DNA from: Glandiceps talaboti
Lineage: Eukaryota > Hemichordata > Enteropneusta > Spengelidae
Direction of reading: 5' to 3'
DNA: 64,000 nt
NCBI RefSeq assembly: GCF_964340395.1
Contig: NC_135568.1
Coordinates: 8,741,776-8,805,775, forward strand
The position numbers and the translations under genes were made by a program. The notes beneath the pieces were generated by a model, which was not told where the DNA came from, ran no database searches, and worked only from the letters and a program-made list of their open reading frames with translations. Positions 42,640-56,394 of this stretch are shown piece after piece (the stretch's first letter is position 1; every line of letters begins with the position of its first letter).

Positions 42640-43560
42640 GTATCTGTTATATACTTATAGATGTGTCGATCTAGATTAAGAACATTATGCAGATTTTCAT
42701 ATTAAATGTGAATTATTTTCACATACTCTATTTAAACATGTTATTTATATGTGCATTGATCTACCATCAAATGTTGCACATAATTTATGCATGTAGATAT
42801 AGATTTACATAGTTTATGCGTAGATGTATGCATGGAAGTATAACCCACGTGATGTATGTGTTGATCAACCTTCAGATATCGTACATGTCCGTATTGATTC
42901 AGATTGACAAACTCTATATCTAGATCTATGTTAACATGGTTATGTGTTGAGCTATGGTCAGGTAATGCACACATACGTGTAGTTCTAGATTTACATGATT
43001 ATGCATAGATCTATGTTAACATAGTGCATTGCAGAGATAATTTAGATGTATAAATAAAGCTTCCACACTATATGCATATATGTATATTCACGGTTTTGTG
43101 AGCCATGTCTAAATATTGTACATGCTGATCGTGTTGTACATACTCTATGTGTAGACTAGTTGTATGTTCACATAGTTTATGATTTAAGATGTTGTAAGTG
43201 TAGATCATGATTTACATAATCTATGCGTAGATACCTTTTCACATATTTTTTTTTGTTGAGCTATGCTCATATGTAGATCCAGAGTTACACTAACATTCAC
43301 ATAGTTTATGTTTTGAGCTATGTTCAATATTTATGTACATACATATGTGCAAATGTATGTTCGCGAACTTCGTGTTTTAAGCCATGTTCATAATATATAA
43401 GTAAATGTGGATCTTGATTTACATAATCTATGTGTATATGTGTTTAATTATGAATATTCACATAGTTTATGTGTCAAGCTATGTTCAGATGTTGACGTGT
43501 AGATATAGATTTACATACTAAATGTGCAGCTGGTGTTCATCCACACACGCTCTCGGAATT
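42640..43560. repeat. Degenerate tandem repeat rich in GATTTACATA and CATAGTTTATG
   Basis: GATTTACAT recurs at about 42802, 42988, 43209, 43415 and 43508. GATCTATGTTAACAT recurs at 42923 and 43008. CACATAGTTTATG recurs near 43169, 43296 and 43459. Spacings near multiples of 85-105 bp suggest an old satellite-like array. Confidence 0.75.
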
Positions 43561-43639
43561 CGTTGATCTGTGTTCAGATACTGATATCATTGATCAATGT
43601 TCATCTACAATGTACGATAGAATGGATAGATGAATCTCA

Positions 43640-44065
43640 CGTTACCTCATTTCTCGGTGGTCAGTCCCAGACGAAGCAGGTACGCATGCTTGCGGAAAAG
43701 TTTTTTTCGTCGGCCATCTAGGTCCGTGGATTCGTAAAAAAGAGGTACTCTTTCAGATCACCCTCCGAGAATATGGGTAGGATGCCCCTTTTCTACTCCC
43801 TCTCGGAAGAAACTTCCCCAAGGCCCCAGGCAGAAAGGTCCGTAATCCAGGACCGTGTGCAGTGTATGGTTTAGGTGTCCTTGAAGGTAAAACCTCCCGG
43901 ATTTCGGAGATAAAGGGGTGGTATTGGGCAGTGATTTTCTCCCAGATTCACTAAAAAAGGGGGATGTTTTTCATTTAAATAGTCCGGGAAAAGGGGTACA
44001 TTTGAACAAGCATGGGTACCCACCCATCCAGGAACTGCCACCACCGGGCCTCTTGTAGAACAATT
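43640..44065. mobile_element. GC-rich block, probable old transposon fragment
   Basis: A sharp island of higher G+C within AT-rich DNA. It includes GGGGTACATTTGAACAAGCA followed by TGGGTACCCACCCATC, and several A/G- or C/T-rich stretches. All frames are broken. It looks like an interspersed repeat, but no family is recognised and the edges are approximate. Confidence 0.35.
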
Positions 44066-46050
44066 GTCCAGCTGATGTAGGAGTATATCTATGTCTCACG
44101 TATTTATGTATGTAATTTTCATCCTACTACATGAAGTATGCTTTCCCTTTTTGATAACATGTTTCATGAAGTTTTACATGTTAAATGAACTTCTGTTAAA
44201 TCGAGTCCATCAAAACGAAACGTGTTGTCAAGTATTTATAGGTAAACACTGGACATTGCCTCTACACCTCAGTGAAATGACACCCCATTAACTCTATACA
44301 GTAAATATGGCTTATAAGATTGATACTTCGGATCAAATGTCAAACGCGGATATGAAAACATTGCGGCTGGTTCGCCATCACGGGTATGACATAAATGATA
44401 TGCAATAGGTGGTGATACAGTGAATTTCATGACGTTTCTAACCAGGAATGGCAAAAACTACCATTTTCCGGAATGCGTCATTCACTGAGATAATATTTAC
44501 TTTAAATGATAGAGACGCCATTCGGCAAACTATAGTCCGATCTCTTGTAATTATACAAAGATACTTTTAACGATAGTATTTGTGTCCTGTCTGACCTTAC
44601 GTTACCTTTCTTTTCAAATTTCATTTATCATTTGAAGAAAATATGCCATTTTGACTCACAGCAGTCACACACTCTGGCATGAAGCAGATGTTAGAATTCA
44701 ATGTTTATTTAGATACTGCACAGCAAGCATACTCATCAATTAAAAATCCCCATGTTAACAGTGCTTATAATTACGAAAACAAGAGAAATATGTCTATTAA
44801 GTCCATGTTATATAATGATCAACCAAATGAATGTTTTTTGTTTCCAAGGATGGATGAATAGTTCATAGATAAAAGTAAAGATAGCTTCTTCTTTCCGGAA
44901 GGTTGTTTGGTTTGAAAAGCCTTCTAATGATACAAACCGTAGTATCTCAAGATGTTTGTCTTTCATCTATGTATACGTCTAATGTAAATACCTTCAATCC
45001 ATTTCACAGTTTGTATACATTAATGCAAATTAGGCCCTTGATTTTTTTCCAATTTTATGTAAATGTGTGTTGGAAGGGATTTGAATAAAAAAGGTAGCTG
45101 CTATATAGACTCTACTGTCGCTCAAACCCAACATGATGGCATTTCATAGTACGACAGACTTAGCAATTGAGATATATATCTGTCAGTTGTAGATGCCGAC
45201 ATCTTTTTCATGATGGCAGCACTTATATTACCTATATTCGAATGGATATTCCTGCCCGAGGCTTAAATGGCGGAAAGTCTTGTCAGTAATTCGAGTAATT
45301 GAAACGTATTATTCCTATATGTCTTCCATTTTTAACGTGTAGTCCATGCATTTACACGTTCATTAAAACATTGTACGACACTGCTCAGCAATATGGCTAT
45401 TTTTGGTACTTGCGCGTAGGCTACTTTAAGTAAGTTCTCAATATACTATTTGCATTCGAAGGGGGATTTCCGGTATTATAAAATATACTGATATTCTTTC
45501 TGTTAAAAGTGACTTAGAGATAATGTATATGGAAATGCAGATATCACTTTTATCAGTTACATGGGAACCAAGGCAAGGCTGGTTAATATGCTAGTGCATT
45601 CCTTATGCTGAGGGACCAAGCAAAGTAATTTTCATCTATCCTGCTCAACAGAACCATTCTGAAGTAGTGTAAAAAATCCAAATCTTGATCAAAATACATA
45701 GTATGTACTTATGACTAGCTATCATAGGAAGTACAGAAACTAAGGCGCAACTAATAGACATGCTGGTAGTTTGACCCCAAACAATACTGACAAATATATC
45801 AAGTATGTTGTGATTAAATGTACCCATTGTTAGAATATCTAGGAATATCTGGATAGCACATACCTGTCGGTAACGTCATATACTGATATTGTTGCAACTT
45901 CGAATCGTGTGAAAACGTAATATATCACAATGTGTACTTGCACTTTGCTGCTACTACAGCATCGCCATATTAGTCTATTAACCCCCTCTTGACCCCTCTT
46001 GAATGTGATGTAACAGATATTTCCCAAGGCTGAAAGAACTGTTACCTATC
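44066..46050. other. No gene seen
   Basis: AT-rich, chance-length ORFs only. Confidence 0.55.
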
Positions 46051-46109
46051 TCAAGTCCCTAGGGGTACTACTTGGCTACCAGAGCCAACATATGTATAAC
46101 TTAAATAAC
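46051..46109. repeat. Dispersed 60-bp repeat, copy 2
   Basis: Nearly identical to 21314-21374 and followed directly by the compound microsatellite. Confidence 0.8.
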
Positions 46110-46447
<338 letters not shown>

Positions 46448-46448
<1 letters not shown>

Positions 46449-47677
46449 CCACATCCACTAACTATACAATGTTAACTATTTCGTACAATTCGCTGTCTAT
46501 TCAATATCATTTGAGTATATGCATATGACACACTGGTACTACTTTTATACTACTCTAGCCTCTCTTCACAAATTGTTGAAATTTGAGAGACGGCAGAGAT
46601 ACAAGACTTGTTATAACTTGATTTAATTCTTACTATGGTCTACACATAGATGTATTTCTTAATAATTCCATGTCTCTAAACCCAAAGAGCAAATACAAAA
46701 CCCGTAGAGGGTTTTGTAATTACTGTTTTTCAATTCAGTCGAAAGATAACTTCACTTCCATTACAAATGGATAACCTTAATTTTAGTCTCTTAAAAAAGA
46801 CCCATTCTGTATTTTCATAATATGACATTTCTGTCGTCAATGAATACATCTGTTCACATTCGTAATCTTACTCTTTGCCACGCATTTTACTCAAATCCCC
46901 GTCCCTTACGTATCCATTCCGGATACGCTCTTTGTCTGTAGTCTGTGCATTGTGAGATAACTGAATGCACTCCATTGTTGTCAGGCTAAATAGTGCAGAT
47001 AGTGTGCTATTCCTGGCACACTACGTGCCAGACTACTGGTTGAGATTGCGTCCAAATTGAATTACTTTAAATGGTATAGGTGTATCGAGTTGATTATTGT
47101 GATATAGGCACCATTAATTACATTACGTGGGTTTTTATTCTGAAAGATGTGACACAATATTCCAAAATAGTATTATTTACCATAGAGATATAAGATGGAT
47201 AAAGTCACTTTACGTCAATTATGTAGGAGGATTCATTAAATACGTCTCCCTTTTACGAGCGAATCGAATATGGATGCGGTGATTTAAGAACACTTGAATT
47301 TGTTCGCTCTAATAAATCTGTGCAAACGTTTTACCTGTACTGAGTGGTATCAAGACCATTAGAGGAAAGTGGTCACGTTTTGGTATTTGCTATTGAGGCA
47401 GAGCTAAGATTCCGTCATTTATTCTCTATCGACTGAAGCATTGCATATTACGAATTTGACAAGATGAAATATTGTCATGGATTTTTCAGCAATGTGTACT
47501 TCGAAATTAACACACTAGAGAAAACTTGCAAAATGTCCAAATAGAGAACAAATTTATTTCAATTCATTTCTCTTGTCAACTAAATTGGCTGTCGCTTTTT
47601 ACATTACCAGTGCTAAGTATTGATATTATTAATCTAAAAACAGAAATCATAGGAATGAAAATATGATAATACTAGTG
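46448..47677. other. No gene seen
   Basis: AT-rich. A small perfect stem AGTGTGC / GCACACT with an 8-base loop lies near 47000-47021. Confidence 0.5.
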
Positions 47678-47837
47678 ATATTGTCATTTTTGCGATTTGG
47701 TCAGCACAGTGCTCTCACATCTAAAGCTGTTAAAAAGATTGAAAAGAAGAATTTTCTTACAAATTATTCTTTTCAATCTTATTAACAGCTTTAGATGTGA
47801 GAGAACTGTGCTGACCGAATCGCAAAAGTGACAATAT
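47678..47837. repeat. 160-bp near-perfect inverted repeat (long hairpin)
   Basis: Arms of 71 bp (47678-47748 and 47767-47837) flank an 18-base loop in exact register with no gaps. By eye there are two clear mismatches. Two further differences are pairable as G-U if the plus strand is transcribed. The arms contain CACATCTAAAGCTGTTAA and its inverse. It is longer than a usual animal microRNA precursor. A fold-back MITE, a recent inverted duplication or a source of hairpin small RNA are all possible. The open frame on the minus strand reflects the palindrome. Confidence 0.9.
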
Positions 47838-50279
47838 TCCAGGGGTTCATCAATTCCTGAGGTCAATTGAGTAAACTTACTTTGATTGAAAAATCCCAAT
47901 GCATATCATTAGAATCATAATGGAGATCTGACTATTGTAGCTATCGCATAAAGCATATGGCCAGATTTGAACATATCACTCAAAACTATAAACATAACCA
48001 ATCAGCATATAGATGACGTTCATGATTACATTTGAATGAATATTTCAAATGGACATTCATATTACACAAAAGTCATTCATGCAACAGAAAATTTCATTTT
48101 ACATGTTTAACCTCTGTTACCTGCCATGCACGTATGCATGCATTGACATCTTCTGTGTAAAGTTGTCTAGATATAGACAAATGTATAAACTGCAGGCATA
48201 TAGATTTGATCTCGTCCTTCATGGATTGTCTTTTCCCCTCCAGTGATGTGGGAATTTGTGAAATACTTTAAGTGATGTAAACAAATGTAATCAAGTCGTA
48301 AAGTAAGCGGATTTGACAGAAATTCAGGGAAGAAATAATATAATCTCGTTGTCTAATGACACTACTAACTGTAACATCAAACTGTACAATCCCACAGGTC
48401 GCATTTATTGTTTTAGTATCACGAGTCAAATTTAGGAGCAACATCTAGCATAAATCCGTGAGTCCCAAAAGGACACCACAAAGTATATTCCACTAAGATA
48501 TATTGCGTGCGTGTTGATACATACTGTGATCTGTTGCAAAGAATAATATGTCATTGTCAGTGTTCTACTTGCAGTGGTTTGTGATATTTATTTGGTTATA
48601 GTTTCTTATATCTGTCTTTGCGTTCTATGAATCTTCCATGTTCCCTTGATAATCATTACAGCAAGCCCCCAGGCCATATATACATCATACTAGACAAGGC
48701 CTCATCGTCTCATTTCATTTCATTTCCTATGAATTTTCATTGCTGTAATGTTCTACAATGTTGGTTGTTAAACTTTGAATATAAGCTTTTAAGAAAATAA
48801 CGAGTTCCGCCTATATATTATGCTTGTTAAATCTTTTTAATTAGTCCATGACCTAAAACCGCAATTTTACAGTCCAGCATTCAACATTTTCATATCCTGT
48901 TCGAGTGAAAAATTAAACTACTTGAAAAGTTAAGGCAAACTTAAGTGCGAAAGTAGTCGAAGATTGAAATGTTGTTTGGACTCATTTACTGAGTTTATTT
49001 TCCATTGCCAACACTCTTGCATACAACAAAGTGACATAAGTTCTGGAATTCACTCATGTACACTTCACCGGTTTTAATGTCATTGCCAACTAACCAAATT
49101 CCTTAATGTGAGAGAATATTTATGTTTTCCTGGTATCTAGCCTTGAATTACTGGAAATCGATAATCGGTATAGCTAGAAATCAAAGGATTAGTGAAAGCA
49201 GATTATTTCCGTTAATGTGTTCAAGGACATAGAACCATTATATCGTACACTCTTTGATGTAATGGTATACATTAAATCTTCCTTGTAACTCATGCCAAAA
49301 ACAAATGCTACCCTTACTATATATTTTAGGTATTCAATTTTCGAAAGTCTATATATCTTTTACATTAGTCACTGTAGTTTACAGTTTCCCGGTTTTTTAA
49401 GTACAGGATAAATATTTCGTTTAATTTCTTGTTTGAGGCAAATGTGGTATTTATTAAGAATGCATGTATAGTGTCTTTCCTGCGTGCACCAGGAGCGACT
49501 ATTTAAATATTATAGTACAAAATATAGACGTATACCGTATACTAGTAAACATTTGTTCTGCCATTGCATGATGACGAACATGAAAAAAAAACACAATTTG
49601 TGGAGATTGCGTTTTGTCTGTTGTAATACGCGATAATTTAAATATCGTTCCCACTTCCTATATATTCTCTCAAGGAATTTGTGATGGAATGTTAGCATCT
49701 ATTTCTAACTCAAGACAAAGTAGATATATGAACAAATAGTTGAAACAATTGACAATGTCATAATGAATAAATAAGTATATAATAAATGACTAAGTAAATT
49801 AACTATCAATGAACTCTGTGAATTCGTTAACACTGGCTGTTACAGTACTAGTTATGAGTTAATGTAAAATGATTTATTTGACAAACATTTAAATAATTGC
49901 GTCGTCAGTGTCTAAGATAAGAACAGGAGTGACATATAAAGAAGGTGACATTTTCATCACACATTTTAATGGTCTACCAATACAGAAATGACAAGTTCTT
50001 TTTACATTACCCTAAATAATAATTAACGATGAACATGCAACGATGTAAGGGGTTTAATTTCCCCTTCACTTTTCAAATGTCTGTCACCCAACTCATCTGT
50101 AAGGGAATATTTTGTAACACGTTTTGAATTCTAAGTTGAATTCTTCCTAGGAATATATGTATCTGGAAACCTGAGTAAGTCAAGAAGCTAGTATGGGTGC
50201 AATAGAAGTATGAAAAGTTAAGCATATTGTACATCCCAGAGCTGACTGAGTAATTGAAAAGGTGTTATCTCATGGAGTA
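47838..50279. other. No gene seen
   Basis: AT-rich, no supported feature. Confidence 0.55.
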
Positions 50280-50970
50280 AACGTTTGTAAAGAACTGTTC
50301 TTCTCGGCATTTAACCATAAGGATATTATAGGACCATTTGATCATAACTGCATGTATAACTAAGGTATTATCAGCTTGACCATTTCAACGCACATACATT
50401 TATAGAACTGTTCATCTTATTATTTGACCACACGAATATTTCAAAAGTTATTCAGCTGAACATTTGACCATACGAATATTGAAATAACAGTCATTCTGAA
50501 CATTTGACCATAAAATAAGGATTCAGAGCTAACGCTACATCCGCCTGTTTGGCCACAATTATTGTAAAAGAACTGTACATATGGACTTTTGACCAAATGT
50601 GTATTTTTAGAGCCATCAGTCTGGCCATTATACTGCAAGTGCATTTAAATAACTTGTCATAGCCGTTTGACCATAAGGACGTTTAGAGACCTGTATGTCT
50701 GACTATTTAACAGGGATATTTCCCAACTGTCCATCTGGACATTTACTACAAAGATATTTAAAGAAGTGTCCGTCTGACCATTTGAACAAATGGCTATATA
50801 ACTGTCTGTTTAACTTGTTGATCATGGGGTAATTTGACCATGAAGATATTTATAGGACCGACCATTTAACCATTTACCACAAGGGTACTTAAAGACCTGT
50901 AAACCACACTGATATTTATAGAACTGTATTTGTGACTATTTGACCATTAGGATATTTAAAGAACTGTATA
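50280..50970. repeat. Eroded minisatellite, unit about 40-42 bp
   Basis: TTTGACCA recurs at 50423, 50463, 50503, 50588 and 50666 and further on. It is joined to AAGGATATTTA and AGAACTGT in consensus units of about 40 bp. Many units are diverged, giving roughly 16 decayed copies. Confidence 0.85.
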
Positions 50971-52870
50971 TCATGATTTAACTATAAGGTTTGTACATTG
51001 CTGATCAGATATCAATACATTGCACGAAGTTGTTATAGTAGTAGGCCATAAACTATGGTAACTCCTAGATAAATAACCTATAAATAAGGGACTGAAACAG
51101 TTAGCAAACAAACAACATAACTAAACAAAAGACTAAATTTTACGCTGATTTACAAGAATAGTGATTAATTTGTCTACTTTATATTAATGGACTGTTATCT
51201 GTATTATATATGTCTTCCTCATGTGTATGGAGAAGGTATGACCCGTGCTTTTATCGTGTCAGCTAGAGAGTCATTACACAAATTGTGCTTAACCGGTAGA
51301 GCTAGGGAGTCATAAACCTGTAGTTTGCAATGCGCAAAGATGGTTAAAGGGGCTAACTTTTGACGAATGCTCTTTTTTCATCCTCCAGTATCGTATGAAA
51401 CCCAAAAGTAGGATTGTAAATATTGCCATGCATAGATACTACGTTAATTCATCATTATCTACCCTTCTTCGAGCTCGTTTGTGTGATGTCTTCACTACTG
51501 AAGTATTTAAGCTGAAACTTGTGCAGAGAATTACCAAATGTAAAGGTCAAATTTCAAAAAGAAGAAGTTCACACCTGCTTTGAAGTAGCAAACATACTTG
51601 TATTACCAAATGTATGATCAGCCCTTGTGTGATATGAAGATCACTTGAGGTACTTAGCCTCTAAGCTGTACCTGTTGTGTTATGATGCTTGGTAACTAAT
51701 TTAAACTCTATGGTTGTATTGATTCAATATACGAATCTTGGTGTAAATTTAGAGTTGCCCCATCGCACTGATGATATTAATACCTCTGTCACCCAGGTGT
51801 TTTGCATATTCCGTATCCATGACGTCATGGTTTGTAACAGACTAAAATAAGCGTAGATATATAACGTCATCAGGTTATTTTTGTACGCGTCTATACTTGC
51901 CCCAGGATGCATAGAATTGATACGTGAAGAAATGTTAGTATATGGTAATAACAGTGACCGTGTATCATTGGAGAACTATTTATGTATATTTTATACTTTG
52001 AATATGTCACGGCTACTACCTAGTGATTGCACTTAAACCAAAAAAGGTTCTTTCATTGAAAGATCATTTCCATCTGTTAGGCAATCGGATATATGATTTG
52101 ATTATGTGTGGTCAATACAAGCTACCTGGTAACTTCCAACCGACCCTATATAAAGTCATTTTTGATGTTGGAAAATGGAATTGGAATAGAGTACAAAACC
52201 TGCGTCATAATCCATTTCTGCCGCCAACAATCCTCTCTGTATAATCCACACTCTAAATACGCTAAAAGATATGTCAGTTGCCATGGTAACCGGTCTTTCT
52301 TTACCAGACTATCTCCAAAGGTGAAACATCAAACATGTTGTCATGGTAAATCGAGTTTTAAGTTTAATCGTAGGTGAAGTGTTATTACAGACTACAGACA
52401 CTATTGGTCGGGGATAGATCGTAAAAATGTACATTACAGAAGGTTCCATGGGAAGCTGCCCCAGGCTCACATGTATGAAGTATTGGCCTGTTTGATCTCT
52501 ACCTGAAAACCGCATCCACTTTCTTTGAAAACAAAATACTTGTTTCTTTAATCACAAAATCAATCTTATTTGAATATGTGTACTGTAATATAGCCTACGG
52601 TGAGAGTTGGTCAAATAGCTAGCTGTGCTAAGACTCTGGTAATAACTGCACTTGTCTAGCCGCAAACGCACCATGTCTGTAAACTCATGCTATGACAGAT
52701 CACTAGTGCAATACATATCATTTTCACACAACAAGGCTGGTGTACGTTTGCAGAACACCGTTACGGTGTCATACCATTTACATATCCCACCTATCAGATT
52801 AACCAGTGGCTTGTGAAAGTCATATTACCCTTCATAGTGTATAATTTATACACAACTTAATGTGTTTTTC
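50971..52870. other. No confirmed gene
   Basis: A 62-codon frame at 51395-51583 follows a plausible acceptor (TTTTTTCATCCTCCAG) and is basic, but no family is recognised. A CRE palindrome lies at 51820-51827. The rest is AT-rich. Confidence 0.45.
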
Positions 52871-53450
52871 TAACTTAATTAACTAAAGTTAGAGCTCATA
52901 TAGGAAAGCAGGACATTGCTTTGTATGTAGCTCATGCAGCAAAACACTCTGATATGCCAATAAGTGATACATTGAAGTTTTCAACATTTTTGTAATATTT
53001 TGTTCATTAACTTAATTCTGATAACAACCACATTCATTCAAACTCAAGCTTAATTTTTATTTGTATGCCAATCATACAGCCAACAACTACCTAATATACA
53101 TCCTTGATAGCCACTAACATTGAACTGTTCAATGTTTATGTAATATGCTGTTCCTTAACTTAGTTATGTTCACAGCTACATGCAAAATTCAGGCCTTCGA
53201 TTTGTATGTAGTTCGCACAGTCAGTAACCTTCCGATATACAATCCTAATAGTTCCTAACTGATACAGTGAATATTGAACCATTTCTATAATCTGTTGTAC
53301 ATTAACTTAATTCTGAAAGCATTCATATACCCCCATCAAATACAACCTTAATAGCTCCGAACCGATAAATTGAACACATGAACATTTTGTAGTATATGTT
53401 GCTCGTAAACGTAATTATGCAAATGTTAATCATTTATTTGCATGTACCTA
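52871..53450. repeat. Degenerate satellite-like repeat, unit about 137-148 bp
   Basis: TAACTTAATT or a close variant heads units at 52871, 53008, 53156 and 53303, and a shortened unit near 53407. Within units, TTTGTATG(T/C) and a TAATA(G/C)TTGTTC-like stretch recur. Confidence 0.7.
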
Positions 53451-53519
53451 GAAAAGTCAATAACCACCTGATATAATATATTGAATAGCAGTAACAGTAA
53501 TGTATTGTACACTTCGACA

Positions 53520-54010
53520 TTTACAATACGCTTTCTAATTTTCACAATTATAAGTCGATATAGTTCAAAGCTTCGACTTTAATGTACTAAATACTTGAAA
53601 GAGGTTTAAAGTTTAAAGTTCTATCCATTATGGTATTGTATGGCATTGTTTCACATTCATATGATCTCATTTTCACAATCCCTGACACCTTTGATAAATG
53701 TTAGACTTCAGTTATTGGCGCCTTGAAAAAACCCGAACAAAAAAGGAAAAATCCTTCAGATGTAGAAAACATCATGTGTCGCCTTCCGCTGACAGATTGT
53801 ATGTACTTTAGAAGAATGATGAAAACATTCAAGTGATTATCAACAGTATGACGGTACACTGAATAGATGAACACACTGAATGTTTACTTTCAGACTTAAT
53901 AAAATTGCCATTTTTCTGGTTCTTCAAAATCTAAAGCTTAAGTCAATTCAGTTCAAGGCTTGTACAAATATTTGAAACAGGTTTAAAGTTGTACACATTA
54001 TCGTACCTAT
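53520..54010. repeat. Diverged direct duplication, offset about 390 bp
   Basis: TTCAAAGCTT followed by TACTTGAAAGAGGTTTAAAG (53563-53612) resembles TTCAAGGCTT followed by TATTTGAAACAGGTTTAAAG (53952-53990). The intervening sequence is AT-rich. Confidence 0.5.
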
Positions 54011-56299
54011 ACGTATGTAGCTGCTTTTGTTTTACCCGATGAGACGTGAAAATCAAAACCATTTTTCGTTATGAATGTGTTGCTTATTACATATAGTAAG
54101 TAAATGACGCATGACTTTAAACTATTTCATCATTTCATTTCACGTGAAGTATAATGAATCTCAACCAACAATTGTATACTAGTAATAGGAATTCTGTTTT
54201 CGAGGACCTACTTATCACCTATTACGCTTCATGCTTTGCTGTAAATACCATGATGTCTAAAGACGAATGTCTCCGTTCGATCTAAGCAAATAGGTCCCCA
54301 TTCCAATAAAATTGGCTATAACGAATTTTATCGCAGAAGTGTAATTTTAATTCAACAGTTGTGTACAATACTCGATCACATTAGTCAAGTCCGGATATTT
54401 TTCGCTGATTTCCCTCGTTTCCTTTCCAAAGAATTTTTTTGTTGAATCAATACTATTGTGGGTTATCTATTTAAGCACGATGCTCATTATATCTAGCGCT
54501 GTTCGTGTAAAGGCCTCTTTTCTTTAGAAATCTTATTGTGTGGTTATGTTTTCAATTATTTGCTGATTGGGGTACTTTTACAGGTCGACCTAGCCTTAGG
54601 TAAATTTTGAACAAAGTGTTCGTGAACATTCTGTTCTCAGTGTTAACGGTTTAGAATGAGGCAAATTTATGACGTAAGTTTCGTACATATAAAGAAAGGT
54701 GTCTGATTTCTCAGTAACGCAAAGTGTGATTAGTAGGAAAACAGTTTTTTGACTGATGCTGTTTTTATTTAGAGCTGGCACTTTTAATTGTTATTAAATC
54801 AAACAGGTTTTTTTCAAAGAATGTAATGATCTCCGTCCATAATCTAAAGGGTAACATCACAAGTGCACGAAAGCTGTTGCTGACGACCTTGATCAGAGGT
54901 TTGCGGTTTCAAAGTCTTATAAATCCTATGAGTACTTTTAAGTGCACCTTTCAAAATTGATATACATTGAGATAAGATCAATAACGCAGGTTTTTATGCT
55001 AGCTCAAACGATGTACAGATGCAGACGATCGAGTATGGTAAACTGCTGTGCTTGAACCTCCAAACACCCTCATCATTTTAGTAACTATGGAAACTAAACT
55101 TTCTGTGTACGAACATAGACACAAACTATCGTTCTCCGATGTGGTAGATTACAAAAGGTTGACGATAGTTGTGCCTTTGCTGTGCTGATATAATCACCCT
55201 GTAATAACAATAGTTTCAGTTTATATCTCTCTTAGTTAGCTAATTAAAAGCTCGGTGTTCTGTGCTGACTATACCGTTACTCTTTAGGTTATATGAGAAA
55301 CCCCAGAAACTCGGAGATTTTGAAGCACATTTTTTTACACCAGCCCACGTGACAGTGCTGTAAATCAGCATATCTTACCTAAGGGCTCTTACAACACTAT
55401 TGAATATGGAAGATGGCTTCTAATTCAAATTATTGGAGTTAATTGGGAAAACATTATAAAAATGGCGACTTTCCCATAAATGGACCACTGATGCAAAAAC
55501 TCCTCAAAGAAATATTGATAAACACAACATTGGTACGTTTTCTATGATGTTAGATTACATCATTTTAATATATAAAAACGCAATGTGATTAACTTAGGAA
55601 GTTGATCTCAACTCCCAAAATACTTCACAGTATCACATAATATGGTTAGTTGTATGCATTGTCTAAAAGTGTCCTGCTTCGAACAGAGCTGCATCGACTG
55701 TTATCCCCGGTATCATTTCCTGTTAGTAATACTTTTTATCTTTGCAAAAGCTATTAACGTCTTTCAACAACTTTTGCGCAGATAAATGTGACTAATGACT
55801 AAAATCCTGTTATGTGCTGAGTAAAGGAAGTATCTCCAAGGAAAGGTGATAAGCTGATGTAAAGGAGAACAATAACATTTCCTATGTAAGAAAATAAATT
55901 TTGTAAAATTAATGTAAAACTATACCAAAGTTTGCAACTTGGCTAATGAGATAAGGAATACGTGCACATAGAGTATAGTTATAGTTAAATGTGATATGGT
56001 TAATGAAATAGTATACTTACTAAGATTGATTGAAGTTGTATTAAGTATAGAGTATGATAAACGACTTTAGAATAACACACTTATATCTTAGTTAGTTAAT
56101 GAGATGATATGAACAAATGTTAAAAGGTGAAGATTTATGAGTAACTTTCAATGATATTACAAAAGATAAAAATGCCCTTTATTGATGAATATGAAAAATT
56201 AAATACGATGTATATTTTATCTTTCGTGATTACTTATTTAATCAAGTGTACCAACGAAATGTTTGTATAGTGGTTTGTCTATGTTAAAGATAAACATAT
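54011..56299. other. No gene seen
   Basis: AT-rich, no supported feature. Confidence 0.55.
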
Positions 56300-56343
56300 C
56301 ATGAGAGAAAGAGAGAAAGAGAGAGAGAGAGTCAGACAGACAC

Positions 56344-56393
<50 letters not shown>

Positions 56394-56394
56394 C
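56300..56394. repeat. Compound (GA)n(GACA)n microsatellite
   Basis: Imperfect GAGAAA/GA units followed by about 14 GACA units. This is the third copy of this compound type in the window. Confidence 0.96.

Noticed and set aside
47684-47899. 71-codon minus-strand ORF
   Set aside because: It spans the long inverted repeat, and its sequence follows from the palindrome.
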